A stretch of DNA of 49,605 nucleotides from an uncultured Bacteroidales bacterium (GTDB lineage Bacteria > Bacteroidota > Bacteroidia > Bacteroidales > Paludibacteraceae), in assembly GCA_934728255.1 (NCBI GenBank), contig CAKVEC010000012.1, positions 1-49,605 of the forward strand, in the 5' to 3' direction. The notes beneath the pieces are model-generated. The model saw only the letters and a list, made by a program, of their open reading frames with translations. It was not told the origin of the DNA and ran no database searches. Position numbers and translations under genes: made by a program. This document shows, piece by piece, positions 26,170 through 34,464 of the stretch; the stretch's first letter is position 1; each line of letters opens with the position of its first letter.

Positions 26170-26182
26170 CAATTAATATGCA
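26148..26182 (-). repeat. AT-rich half of the compound element, inside the queG end
   Basis: On the minus strand the phrase GCATATTAATTGTTAATT, then CTTAATTGTTAATTGA matches the AT-rich part before sufS (14719-14755) with few changes. It supplies the last codons and stop of queG and the first part of the gap to rpiB. Confidence 0.8.
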
Positions 26183-26224
26183 GAGACGGGTGTTAATTTA
26201 CACACTTACAAATTCTTTCCTACT

Positions 26225-26674
26225 ATGCTTCCGTATAATGAATTGCATATTGCCCTTGCGTCTGACCACGCAGGCTATGCGCTCAAACAGAAAGTGCGCC
26301 GGTATCTTGAGGAGCAAGGTGCACAGGTAACCGACTACGGCTGCTACTCCGCCGAAAGTTGCGACTATCCCGACTATGCACACCCTATGGCTGCGGCTAT
26401 AGAGGAGGGCAAAGCCGATATGGGTGTCGCCATCTGCTCTACGGGGAACGGTATTTGTATGACTGCCAACAAGCATCAGGGTATCCGTGCCGCGCTCTGC
26501 TGGGACGAACCCTTGGCACGTTTGGCACGCCAACACAACAATGCCAATGTACTCGGTTTGCCTGCCAATTTTATTACCGAGGAAAAAGCCCTTCAATTAG
26601 TGCAGATATTCTTCACTACGGATTTTGAGGGCGGTCGCCACGAGCGTCGTGTCAACAAGATTCCTTGTAAGTAG
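26225..26674 (+). CDS. rpiB: Ribose 5-phosphate isomerase B
   Basis: 149 residues. It interconverts ribose 5-phosphate and ribulose 5-phosphate. Family marks: IALASDHAGYALKQKV, DYPDYAHPMA, the anion-hole phrase AICSTGNGICMTANK with the catalytic Cys, GIRAALCWDEPLARLARQHNNANVL. Length is normal. The 3' end overlaps the next gene. Confidence 0.94.
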   Translation: MLPYNELHIALASDHAGYALKQKVRRYLEEQGAQVTDYGCYSAESCDYPDYAHPMAAAIEEGKADMGVAICSTGNGICMTANKHQGIRAALCWDEPLARLARQHNNANVLGLPANFITEEKALQLVQIFFTTDFEGGRHERRVNKIPCK

Positions 26675-27647
26675 GGCGGTCAACCAACTGTGCTGTTGGG
26701 TGTCTTATGCGCTGTCCTTTTTTGGGATAGTGCGGGTGCGTCATCTGCCGACATTTGTATCGGTTGAGCCGGCTAATTTCTGCAATCTGCGCTGTCCTGA
26801 GTGTCCAGTAGGTATGGCTAACGGACACCCGCAAAGCGGCAAAGCGGAAATGCTGCGCCCCGAGGTGTGGAAGACGCTGCTTCGGGAGATTGCCCCCTAC
26901 GCACACACCATGCAATTCTATTTTCAGGGAGAACCGCTGCTTAACCCCGACCTGCCAAAGATGATACACGAGGCACACGAAGCGGGGCTATATACCATTG
27001 TGTCTACTAATGCGCAGGGGATAACATTCGGCTTGGCGGAGGCTCTTGTGCGGAGCGGACTGAACAGAATCATTGTTTCTTTGGACGGAATAAGCCAACA
27101 ATCGTATAGTGCCTATCGGGTAGGCGGAGATATAGAGAAAGTGCGTGAGGCACTGCGTCTCCTGCACGATGTCAAGCAGCGTCTCGGCAGCAGGACTCCC
27201 GTTATCGAATGGCAATGCCTGCGCCTGCATACCAATGAACATGAGTGGGCAGAGATGCGGCGAGTGTATCGCCGTTGGGGTGCCGACCGGATAACATTGA
27301 AGACTGCGCAACTATACGATTACGCCAATGGTAACCCGCTAATGCCTGCCGACACACGTTATGCCCGTTATACAATCGGCAAAGACGGGAAGTATCATCT
27401 CAAGCAATCGCTGTGGCGACGTCTGTGGGGCATCTCCGCCCCATGTTGCCGTTTGTGGTCGGGGTGTGTCATTACCACCTCGGGCGAGGTGCTGCCTTGC
27501 TGCTACGACAAGGCGCATGCCCATCCGTTCGGCAATATCCTTACAGCCTCTTTTGCTACACTATTTCATTCTTCAGTGGCAAATGGTTTTCGTTATTCTG
27601 TTCTCCGCAACAAAGATATTGCTATTTGTCGCAACTGCAATAGATAG
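26649..27647 (+). CDS. Radical SAM protein with SPASM-like C-terminus
   Basis: 332 residues from GTG at 26649; TTG at 26625 would add eight. Neither is sure, but both overlap rpiB, as required since the hydrophobic N-terminal helix is encoded there. The radical-SAM Cys triad is EPANFCNLRCPECP (C-x3-C-x2-C), followed by the GEPLLNPDL motif and STNAQG. The C-terminus has further Cys (SGCVITTSGEVLPCCYD, then CRNCNR), as in SPASM proteins binding extra clusters. Similar Bacteroidales proteins are of unknown substrate. The GC-rich codon use matches the neighbours. Confidence 0.82.
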   Translation: MSTRFLVSRAVNQLCCWVSYALSFFGIVRVRHLPTFVSVEPANFCNLRCPECPVGMANGHPQSGKAEMLRPEVWKTLLREIAPYAHTMQFYFQGEPLLNPDLPKMIHEAHEAGLYTIVSTNAQGITFGLAEALVRSGLNRIIVSLDGISQQSYSAYRVGGDIEKVREALRLLHDVKQRLGSRTPVIEWQCLRLHTNEHEWAEMRRVYRRWGADRITLKTAQLYDYANGNPLMPADTRYARYTIGKDGKYHLKQSLWRRLWGISAPCCRLWSGCVITTSGEVLPCCYDKAHAHPFGNILTASFATLFHSSVANGFRYSVLRNKDIAICRNCNR

Positions 27648-27956
27648 GGGAAGTTATGCCAAGTACATCGGGGCGATTATCCGGCATAGTACAAATTTCC
27701 TATGCCCTTTCGGGCAAGAAATTCAAGTAACGTGAGTTCGGAATAAAAACTCCTATGCCGCAGAGCGGCGAGAAAAATGGGAAGAAAATAGACCGCAGAA
27801 AACAAAAACTATAAAAAACAAAACCTGCAAAACCTTTCTTGCGGCGCAACATGCGCCGCATTGCATTGTTACATAAACAAAGAACTTGGTGCCAGCAGCA
27901 TAGTAAACGCCCATATCCATATGGGAATCACCCACTAATCACCTACTAATCACCCA
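27648..27956. other. Gene-free stretch rich in small hairpins
   Basis: 309 bases between the convergent radical-SAM and TPR-regulator genes. Four small stems are visible: TGCCC/GGGCA (27703-27716), GCCGC/GCGGC (27757-27769), GCGGCGC/GCGCCGC (27841-27859) and CCCATAT/ATATGGG (27910-27925), the last just before the 11-base array. No gene is supported. Confidence 0.65.
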
Positions 27957-27969
27957 CTAATCACCCACT
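27926..27969. repeat. Four-unit 11-base tandem array overlapping a gene end
   Basis: Four units of AATCACCCACT (the second reads AATCACCTACT). On the minus strand AGTGGGTGATT. The last unit encodes the end of the TPR regulator (Val-Gly-Asp-stop), so the array touches coding sequence. Compare 24027-24081. Confidence 0.92.
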
Positions 27970-29660
27970 CTTGATAAAGGGAAGTAAGCAGCAAGGTCTT
28001 TGGCAGTAGGGAGGGCGGCACGGGCAAGAAACCATTGGTCAAGATCCAGTTGCGGGTCACCGAGACGGTCGCGTATTTTCTGGCGGCGATTCCAAATGGT
28101 GCGATCGGATATATTGAGCAAAAAAGCCATATCGCTATTGCTGAAACCAAGTACACCAAGAACTATCACCTGTTCGTCCTGGGTGGTGAGCACAGGATGC
28201 TGTTTTTTCAGGTTGTCTAACAATCCGCCGTACAATGCATTGAATTCCTGCCGCAATTCCTGCCAGTTTTCTTCCTTTGTAAAGACAATTTGCTCCAAAT
28301 AATCCCTTACTTCCCGTGGCAGTTTGGCGGGGATATCATCTACGTGCAAGTGTTTTGCCATATCCATACGCTGGTAAAGTTGCCGGCGCAACGTATTTCG
28401 TTTCTCGTTCAATTCTGCGTTCAATGCGCGTATATTCGCCTGCATAGCCTGCTCTTTCTGGCGATGGAGCATACGTTTGTGGTGGTAGATAAAGAGAACT
28501 ATCAGCAGGATGGTGATGAATCCTGACACCCCCGCACCAATGGTTATCCATAGACGCTGGCGGGTGATCGTCAATCGGAGCGTCTTCTGCTGCTCTTTCT
28601 CAAGGTCGTACTGACGCGAGATAAGGTAGGTGCGAACATGGGCATCTTGTTTTACCCGTTGCCGAAATTGTCTATACACTTGTTGTAACAAATCATAAGC
28701 AAGTGCGGGTTCGTTTTCTTGATAGAGGAGTTGGCTTTGCAAATCATTGTATTTTTCACGGCTCCAATCTAAAAAGGCGGTATCTTGAGAAAATAATTGC
28801 AGATATGTTTTTGCCTTCTCAATTTTCCCCTGTTTTATATAGTACTCGGTCGGGAAATGTGCATAACGTGTTTTGTGGAGAGAATCTACAAGATACAAAC
28901 TGATCGGCAACAGACTATCAAACGGGCTAGACTTTAGATTGTATTCTTTTTGCCAAAGTGTACTCAGATAGGCTAATGTATCATGCTGCTGAAGTGCATA
29001 ATCCATAGCCATATCATAGTATATTGTTTGCGTACTGTCATTGCTTTCCGATAACATTCGTGCAATATCCCGACAACAATATGCAGCACGCTTTTTATCG
29101 CCGGCTTGTTGATAATAAGGTAAGGCTTGCAGGTATTTTTCCAATGAAAGGTGGAACAACATTTCGCTCTCAAAAATAGCACCTTCTATGTAATAAATCA
29201 GTCCCGCGACAGACGATACGGTGTCTAAATACGGAATATATTGTTCCGCCTCTTTCAGGCATAGCATTGCCTCTTGACATCGGTTTGTATGCTCGTATTG
29301 CGCCCCTTGAATGTACAATGCCTCGCATAGGTGTTGTTTGTCGCCAGTACGTTGGAAATAATCCACGACAATAGGCATAATGGTATCGGGCGAGACGGGT
29401 TTCCATAGTTTGAGTGAGGCATATTCGTGCAACAAATACCAGTGCATTTTGTCATATTCGGGGAGTGTATCTGGGTTGATTGAAGCCAAGATTGTCAAAG
29501 TACTATCCGGATGTGGCTCAATTAGGGCATTTGCGTGTATAATATCTAAATTCCTTACTTTCACACCGTTTCCGCAACCACCTAATATACAGATAGATAA
29601 AAAAATGATGACTACACAAATCATCTTAAAACAAGGCGGGTAAGTATTTTTTCGGAGCAT
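27957..29660 (-). CDS. TPR-containing membrane-spanning transcriptional regulator (second copy)
   Basis: 567 residues. Lipobox-like N-terminus (CILGGC, Cys29). TPR-like helices fill about 40-360 (for example LCEALYIQGAQYEHTNRCQE). One membrane helix at about 370-394 (WITIGAGVSGFITILLIVLF), a basic coiled coil, then a C-terminal domain with helix-turn-helix features: DEQVIVLGVLGFSNSDMAFL, then LNISDRTIWNRRQKIRDRLG. The plan is the same as in the 480-residue protein at 3263-4705. It is divergent from the DUF3244-like operon at 29831 and the natural candidate to control it. The last three codons and the stop lie in the 11-base array. Confidence 0.78.
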   Translation of the reverse strand: MLRKNTYPPCFKMICVVIIFLSICILGGCGNGVKVRNLDIIHANALIEPHPDSTLTILASINPDTLPEYDKMHWYLLHEYASLKLWKPVSPDTIMPIVVDYFQRTGDKQHLCEALYIQGAQYEHTNRCQEAMLCLKEAEQYIPYLDTVSSVAGLIYYIEGAIFESEMLFHLSLEKYLQALPYYQQAGDKKRAAYCCRDIARMLSESNDSTQTIYYDMAMDYALQQHDTLAYLSTLWQKEYNLKSSPFDSLLPISLYLVDSLHKTRYAHFPTEYYIKQGKIEKAKTYLQLFSQDTAFLDWSREKYNDLQSQLLYQENEPALAYDLLQQVYRQFRQRVKQDAHVRTYLISRQYDLEKEQQKTLRLTITRQRLWITIGAGVSGFITILLIVLFIYHHKRMLHRQKEQAMQANIRALNAELNEKRNTLRRQLYQRMDMAKHLHVDDIPAKLPREVRDYLEQIVFTKEENWQELRQEFNALYGGLLDNLKKQHPVLTTQDEQVIVLGVLGFSNSDMAFLLNISDRTIWNRRQKIRDRLGDPQLDLDQWFLARAALPTAKDLAAYFPLSRVGD

Positions 29661-29735
29661 AAAATACGGGTATTGATAATCAGTGAGTTATAATCAAGTA
29701 ATAAGGCATTTTTAATAGGGTGGGTAAGTGTTAAA

Positions 29736-29767
29736 TTTGGAGATGTTGCCAATTTCCACTACTTTTG
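29736..29767 (+). promoter_or_regulatory. Promoter for the second DUF3244/lipoprotein operon
   Basis: TTTG (29736-29739), 20 bases, TACTTTTG (29760-29767). It lies inside a longer in-frame reading from 29765, supporting the ATG at 29831. Confidence 0.75.
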
Positions 29768-29830
29768 CAGCGTCAAATGTTTCGCAAAGATAAATGTTTT
29801 CTTGCATATAACAAAATAAAAAATATACGT

Positions 29831-30235
29831 ATGAAACGGAATCTGCTATTGTTTGCCTTTATGGCAATGCTGGTAATGCCTATGTTGGCAACACATCCTG
29901 TGAACGTTAAACACCCTAATGGTATCAAAGTACCACTAAAGAAAATTCCGACTGCCACTATCGGATACACACCGGAAATCAAACCTTATTCGTTAGACGG
30001 GTTGTTTGATTATGAGGTAATTCTTTCGGAGAATACATTGTGGATATTGGTGCAAGAGAATGTAGGTACAACGCAGGTGCGCATAGAATGTACGGATGGC
30101 ATTGTGTATGAAACCACCGAGAGCGTATTTGCAGGTGATGTGTTGGAAATATCGCTTGCCGATTGGCAAACCGGCACATATACATTACGTTTGCAAAACA
30201 AAGAAAATACAATACAGGGAGAGTTTGCTCTCTAA
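29831..30235 (+). CDS. Small exported DUF3244-like protein (second copy)
   Basis: 134 residues from ATG at 29831. Signal peptide about 1-20 (ending MLATHP). The mature part is an Ig-like beta domain with the family pattern: VGTTQVRIECTDG, VLEISLADWQTGTYTLRLQN and the ending IQGEFAL. It heads an operon with three lipoproteins, as its relative at 2743 heads an operon with fibre proteins. In DUF3244 proteins the closing strand pattern is G-x-Y-x-I/L, then G-x-F, seen here. Function unknown. Confidence 0.75.
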   Translation: MKRNLLLFAFMAMLVMPMLATHPVNVKHPNGIKVPLKKIPTATIGYTPEIKPYSLDGLFDYEVILSENTLWILVQENVGTTQVRIECTDGIVYETTESVFAGDVLEISLADWQTGTYTLRLQNKENTIQGEFAL

Positions 30236-30274
30236 TAACCAACATTATTAACTAACTAAAACAAGTTAACAGCA

Positions 30275-31396
30275 ATGAAAAAAGTTCTTTTTAGCAGTTT
30301 GGCACTATGTTTGATAGTGTCGTCGTGTAGCAACAATGATTTGCTTAACTCGCAAATGAACAGCGAGGACACTCCTACTGCGCAAATAGCCATAAAGGAT
30401 ACTCCGATGTTGCGAAAAGCACGTGCGGTTGCATTTGTACGGCAAAATCCAAATCTGTTTGGCAGCAACGTAATGGTATTTGAATCGTATGCCGAGTTAG
30501 ATACTACGCTGAACCGAATACAAGAGATGGATTACAAAGCGTTACGCACTTGGGCAACAGAAAATAACGTACAAAATGATATTTTGGAATCGAACATTAT
30601 TTATAGCCAAGAATGGGACAAAGCGTGGGAGATGTACAATGCGACACCCCAAGATATACAGATTGGTTTACAGTCTTTCCCTGGTATTACACGACCGGCT
30701 GAGAGTATTGCCGACAAGGTATTAGATAGTTTTCTTGATGCTATGCAAAGTAAGTATCCGCAGTATCTGCAAGAATATGATAGTTTGGGAGAGCACTATA
30801 TTGAGCCGCTCGGTGCTTTGGGCGAGGAAACTTTGGTGAATGAGAAAAACCTTTTCTTGGTAGGCGATGAAGTACATCGTTTCTACAAAGACGGATTTGT
30901 ATTGTGCGCTATGAAAGACTACGCGCAAATCGCCCAATACAATACAAAAGCAGAGGTAATGGATTATGTAGCAACATTGCAGAATGGTCAGCAAAAGGCA
31001 CCGCAGGTAAGTACGGCTTATTTTGATAATGACAAAGATTTTACGGAGACAAGTGGCAAATACAGAATGAATATCAGTTTCACTGTAGGACAAATACATA
31101 CCATATTTGGAACTGATATGCGTCATTTGGATGTAAGGATTAAGAATTATCATAAAAATAGTCGTGGTTCTTGGATCGGAATTGCGTGTAAAACGAAATT
31201 AAATTTAAGTGCCGAAACTTCTTCTACATTCAATAAACAGCATACTTTCAATGTAAGTCGCAATGGCTATATATTAAGTTCTCATCGCAGATATACAAAA
31301 ACAATCAGCAATCCCGGGCGATATGTAATGTTAACCTCATATAATTTGGATGCTACAAACCAGCACGGGTTGCAGATTAAAAGAATAAATCAATAA
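30275..31396 (+). CDS. Uncharacterised lipoprotein of the second TPR/DUF3244 cluster
   Basis: 373 residues. Lipobox ends at Cys18 (CLIVSSC). After the Cys there is a low-complexity Asn/Ser/Thr linker, then a mostly helical half (about 40-230), rich in Tyr, Glu and Gln, and a beta-rich half from about 255 (NISFTVGQIHTIFGTDM, then KLNLSAETSSTFNKQHTFNV). It looks like large Bacteroides lipoproteins grouped under DUF4848, but I recall that family only loosely. 39 bases downstream of the DUF3244-like gene. Confidence 0.65.
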   Translation: MKKVLFSSLALCLIVSSCSNNDLLNSQMNSEDTPTAQIAIKDTPMLRKARAVAFVRQNPNLFGSNVMVFESYAELDTTLNRIQEMDYKALRTWATENNVQNDILESNIIYSQEWDKAWEMYNATPQDIQIGLQSFPGITRPAESIADKVLDSFLDAMQSKYPQYLQEYDSLGEHYIEPLGALGEETLVNEKNLFLVGDEVHRFYKDGFVLCAMKDYAQIAQYNTKAEVMDYVATLQNGQQKAPQVSTAYFDNDKDFTETSGKYRMNISFTVGQIHTIFGTDMRHLDVRIKNYHKNSRGSWIGIACKTKLNLSAETSSTFNKQHTFNVSRNGYILSSHRRYTKTISNPGRYVMLTSYNLDATNQHGLQIKRINQ

Positions 31397-31411
31397 TCAA
31401 ATCAGTATGTT

Positions 31412-31939
31412 ATGAAAAGTTTTAGTTTAAGGCATCTTGCTCTTTGTCTCTTGGTTGCCTTGTGTGTAGGTTCGTGTCGTTATAATGACGATGATATAAT
31501 CTATACTCATTGGTATCAATTCAATTACTATCTAACCAACAATATAGACACAACTGTTACGTTTTACTTTAATCAGTATAATCGTTCTACCGGTCTTCCT
31601 CCCAGTGAGCAAACCGTAGTTCTTTCCCCTGCCACATCCGGAAAAATATACGGGCTGATGGAACGTTCCGGTTTCCTAAAAACGGATAGCACAGCAGAGA
31701 ATCAACCTGTACTTACACCGGAAGAATCATCCACAATAGTGCTTTGGAATCCACGGAAGGAGGATAGTAACACTACTACGACAACCTACCTCTTGATAGG
31801 CGATACGAAACGAGACTTTGATTTAGAATCGGACAAATTGCCGTTCTACACTAAGAATTACAAGGTAGAGATTGAGCAGGACACTATATTCAATTTCTAT
31901 TTTTCAATAGATTCTGCATTTGTACAAACGCTTAAATAA
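31412..31939 (+). CDS. Small lipoprotein, first of a tandem pair
   Basis: 175 residues. Lipobox ends at Cys22 (CVGSC). The mature part is one beta-rich domain beginning WYQFNYYLTNNIDTTVTFYF and ending DTIFNFYFSIDSAFVQTL. The next gene encodes a protein with the same skeleton (NYFVTNGLNSDVVFEY; DTTFNFYFTIDEAYLSTL), so the two are tandem duplicates that have drifted apart. 15 bases downstream of the larger lipoprotein gene. No family or function recognised. Confidence 0.75.
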   Translation: MKSFSLRHLALCLLVALCVGSCRYNDDDIIYTHWYQFNYYLTNNIDTTVTFYFNQYNRSTGLPPSEQTVVLSPATSGKIYGLMERSGFLKTDSTAENQPVLTPEESSTIVLWNPRKEDSNTTTTTYLLIGDTKRDFDLESDKLPFYTKNYKVEIEQDTIFNFYFSIDSAFVQTLK

Positions 31940-31946
31940 CAGAGTT

Positions 31947-32462
31947 ATGAAAACAATATATAAGATATTTATCTTGCTGTGTGCCATTGGTATGTTGAGT
32001 TCGTGCGAAGAGCCGGTGGAAAATATGAAATATACAAGGGAGTACACCTATAATTATTTCGTAACCAACGGATTAAACAGTGATGTTGTATTTGAATATT
32101 CTGCAATATCCAAAAGCAAGAAGTATAATCATATAAATAAGACTTTTGCCATATCGCCTTCCTATTTGGTGCAGATAGACCAGCAGATACAGACACGAGG
32201 TGCAGATACAGAGCAAAGCCTACCTGTACTTACGGCAGATAATCAAACAGAATATGTACTATATGATTACAAGAATCGCCGTAAGTATGACGATCCGTAT
32301 ATTTCAATAGAGACAAACGGAGTAGTGTATGAGTCGTATGATTTACAAAATGCCATTCTTTTGACAAAAAATTATCGCTCGGAGACACTTAACGACACGA
32401 CGTTTAATTTCTATTTTACGATAGATGAAGCGTATCTCTCTACGCTGCGCGTAGAAGAGTAA
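31947..32462 (+). CDS. Small lipoprotein, second of a tandem pair
   Basis: 171 residues from ATG at 31947, 7 bases after the previous stop. Lipobox at Cys20 (GMLSSC). Shared with its neighbour: an opening Y-x-x-N-Y-x-x-T-N-x-x-x-x-x-V-x-F motif, a central QSLPVLTADNQTEYVLYD (against NQPVLTPEESSTIVLW), LTKNYRSE, and the ending D-T-x-F-N-F-Y-F-x-I-D. It is the last gene before a strong terminator. Function unknown. Confidence 0.75.
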   Translation: MKTIYKIFILLCAIGMLSSCEEPVENMKYTREYTYNYFVTNGLNSDVVFEYSAISKSKKYNHINKTFAISPSYLVQIDQQIQTRGADTEQSLPVLTADNQTEYVLYDYKNRRKYDDPYISIETNGVVYESYDLQNAILLTKNYRSETLNDTTFNFYFTIDEAYLSTLRVEE

Positions 32463-32493
32463 GTGAAGATCTTTTTTACAGATAACATGGTGG

Positions 32494-32529
32494 TCTGCTT
32501 GGCAAGGGATTGTCGGGCAGACTTTTTTG
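32494..32529 (+). terminator. Terminator of the second DUF3244/lipoprotein operon
   Basis: A 13-base stem (GTCTGCTTGGCAA with TTGTCGGGCAGAC, including three G-U pairs), a short loop and six T. It ends the operon before the udk promoter. Coordinates may be off by a base or two. Confidence 0.85.
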
Positions 32530-32566
32530 CATAAAATCCCGGCATTTGTGCAAATAGCAATATGAT

Positions 32567-32598
32567 ATTGCGAGTATGGAAAAAATGTACTACCTTTG
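32567..32598 (+). promoter_or_regulatory. Promoter for udk
   Basis: ATTG (32567-32570), 20 bases, TACCTTTG (32591-32598). It lies inside a longer in-frame reading, so the true start is ATG at 32624. Confidence 0.75.
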
Positions 32599-32623
32599 TA
32601 GCCCGAAAACAAACATTCCTCTC

Positions 32624-33241
32624 ATGTTCATTATCGGCATTGCGGGCGGCACCGGCTCGGGTAAAACAACGGTGGTTAAGAAACTGACAGAACGCCTGCC
32701 CAAAGGCGAAGTAGTGGTAATTCCCCAGGACTCCTATTACAAAGACTCAAGCCATGTTCCCGTAGAAGAGCGGCAGAACATCAATTTCGACCACCCCGAT
32801 GCTTTCGAGTGGCCGCTGCTGGCAAAGCATATCGAGATGCTTAAGCGCGGCGAAGCCATTGAGCAACCGGTCTATGACTATCTGACCTGCACGCGCCAGA
32901 AAGAGACCATTCACATCGAACCCAAAGAGGTGATTATCGTGGAGGGTATCATGGCGTTGAGCGACAAGAAACTGCGCCAGCAGATGGATCTGAAACTCTT
33001 TGTGGATGCCGATGCCGACGACCGTCTGATCCGCGTGATGCAACGCGATGTGGTAGAGCGCGGACGTACTGCAGAGGCGGTAATGGAGCGTTACCAGCGT
33101 GTGCTGAAACCTATGCACGAGCAGTTTATCGAGCCGTGCAAACGCTATGCCGACCTGATTATCCCGCAGGGCGGGCACAACAAAGTGGCGATTGATACGC
33201 TGGTCAAGTTTGTTAAGCAGCAACTCGCAGAGAAAAAATAA
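32624..33241 (+). CDS. udk: Uridine kinase
   Basis: 205 residues from ATG at 32624 (MFIIGIAGGTGSGKTTVVKK, holding the P-loop). It phosphorylates uridine and cytidine in salvage. Family marks: IPQDSYYKD, NFDHPDAFEW, PVYDYLTCTR, VIIVEGIMAL, LFVDADADDRLIRVMQRDV, ERGRTAEAVMERYQRVLKPMH. Length is normal. Monocistronic or leading the chromate transporter pair 42 bases on. Confidence 0.95.
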   Translation: MFIIGIAGGTGSGKTTVVKKLTERLPKGEVVVIPQDSYYKDSSHVPVEERQNINFDHPDAFEWPLLAKHIEMLKRGEAIEQPVYDYLTCTRQKETIHIEPKEVIIVEGIMALSDKKLRQQMDLKLFVDADADDRLIRVMQRDVVERGRTAEAVMERYQRVLKPMHEQFIEPCKRYADLIIPQGGHNKVAIDTLVKFVKQQLAEKK

Positions 33242-33283
33242 CGTTTTATTCTTATAAGGGAGGGTAGTTCTCCGAAATGCAGT

Positions 33284-33835
33284 ATGGTTGGATTCTTTCA
33301 ACTCTTTTGGACGTATCTTAAAATCGGAACTTTCACGTTGGGCGGAGGTTATGCTATGATTCCGCTCATACAGCGTGAGGTGGTGGACCGGCAGCATTGG
33401 ATTGATGAGGAAGAGTTCCTGAATATGATAGCCCTGGCACAAGCCGCACCCGGTATTATTGCAGTCAATTCGGCTATATTCATCGGTTGGCGTTGTGGCG
33501 GTTGGAAAGGTACGGCGGGTGCCGTACTGGGTGCTATACTGCCATCGTTCTGTATTATTCTGGCTATAGCCATGGTTTTCCGTAATTATCAAGACCAGCC
33601 TTCAGTAGAGGCGGTATTCAAAGGTATCCGTCCGGCGGTGGTGGCACTGATAGCCGCTCCGCTACTGAAAATGGCTAAATCTGCTAAAATCACGTGGGCG
33701 ACAGCAAGTATTCCTGTGGCTGCGGCTTTGTTGATATGGTTGGTCGATTTATCGCCCGTGTGGATTATCTTTATCACCATCGTAGCAACACTCGCATTTA
33801 CGTGGCTACGGGAGCATAAAAAGGCGGCTAAATAA
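33284..33835 (+). CDS. Chromate transporter, first half
   Basis: 183 residues, a single CHR domain with about five hydrophobic helices. Opening marks FFQLFWTYLKIGTFTLGGGYAMIPLIQRE and MIALAQAAPGIIAVNSA (shortened: GGGYAMIPLIQ, then AQAAPGIIAVN). Short-chain CHR proteins act in pairs encoded side by side; the second half follows 11 bases later. ATG is preceded by an AGGGAGG-like sequence, unusual for this phylum. They may pump chromate or another anion; the ligand in Bacteroidales is not established. Confidence 0.88.
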   Translation: MVGFFQLFWTYLKIGTFTLGGGYAMIPLIQREVVDRQHWIDEEEFLNMIALAQAAPGIIAVNSAIFIGWRCGGWKGTAGAVLGAILPSFCIILAIAMVFRNYQDQPSVEAVFKGIRPAVVALIAAPLLKMAKSAKITWATASIPVAAALLIWLVDLSPVWIIFITIVATLAFTWLREHKKAAK

Positions 33836-33846
33836 GGAGAACAGAT

Positions 33847-34464
33847 ATGTTGTATTTGCAGTTATTTCTCAGTTTTGCCAAGATAGGTCTGTTTGGTTTT
33901 GGTGGTGGGCTGGCTATTCTGTCGCTTATCCAGCACGAGGTGGAGACCTACGGTTGGATGTCGCAAGCCGAGTTTGTGGATATTGTCGCCATCAGTCAGG
34001 TTACTCCCGGTCCGATCGGTATCAACTGCGCCACGTATGTGGGTTATACCGCTACTGGCAGCGTGTGGGGCAGCGTGCTGGCTACGTTTGCCATTATCCT
34101 GCCGAGCCTGATTATTATGCTTACTATCTGTAAGTTGTATTTCTTTCTCAGTACCCGCTTCAAGACCAATCCCTATTTCCAAAACAGCCTGCGTATGTTA
34201 CGGTTTGCGGTTCTCGGGCTGATTGCTGCTGCGGCTTTGGTGCTTATTAATCCGGACCCGTTTGACCCCAACAGCCGGTCTGCTTCTTTTATCGGTTGGG
34301 ATAGTTGGGTATTCTTCGGCATAGTTTTTCTGCTGACTATTCTTCCGCAGTTGGTTGCTCCACTCACAAAGAAATACGTATGGTGCAAAAAGGCGGTTGA
34401 TTTTATCTCTCATCCTATTTTGCTCATTATCCTTGCCGGTATAGCGGGCTATTTTATTTATTAG
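33847..34464 (+). CDS. Chromate transporter, second half
   Basis: 205 residues with the second CHR domain: FGFGGGLAILSLIQHE and ISQVTPGPIGINCATYVGY, the P-G-P-x-x-x-N pattern. An AAGGAGA sequence stands before ATG. Paired with the preceding protein in the inner membrane. Its 3' end overlaps the convergent CPBP gene by 11 bases. Confidence 0.88.
   Translation: MLYLQLFLSFAKIGLFGFGGGLAILSLIQHEVETYGWMSQAEFVDIVAISQVTPGPIGINCATYVGYTATGSVWGSVLATFAIILPSLIIMLTICKLYFFLSTRFKTNPYFQNSLRMLRFAVLGLIAAAALVLINPDPFDPNSRSASFIGWDSWVFFGIVFLLTILPQLVAPLTKKYVWCKKAVDFISHPILLIILAGIAGYFIY

Noticed and set aside
26625..26648. TTG start of the radical-SAM gene
   Set aside because: Possible, but GTG at 26649 is a commoner start and still keeps the N-terminal helix; the choice is uncertain.
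24027..27969. CRISPR arrays
   Set aside because: The 11-base arrays are head to tail without spacers and no cas gene is seen.
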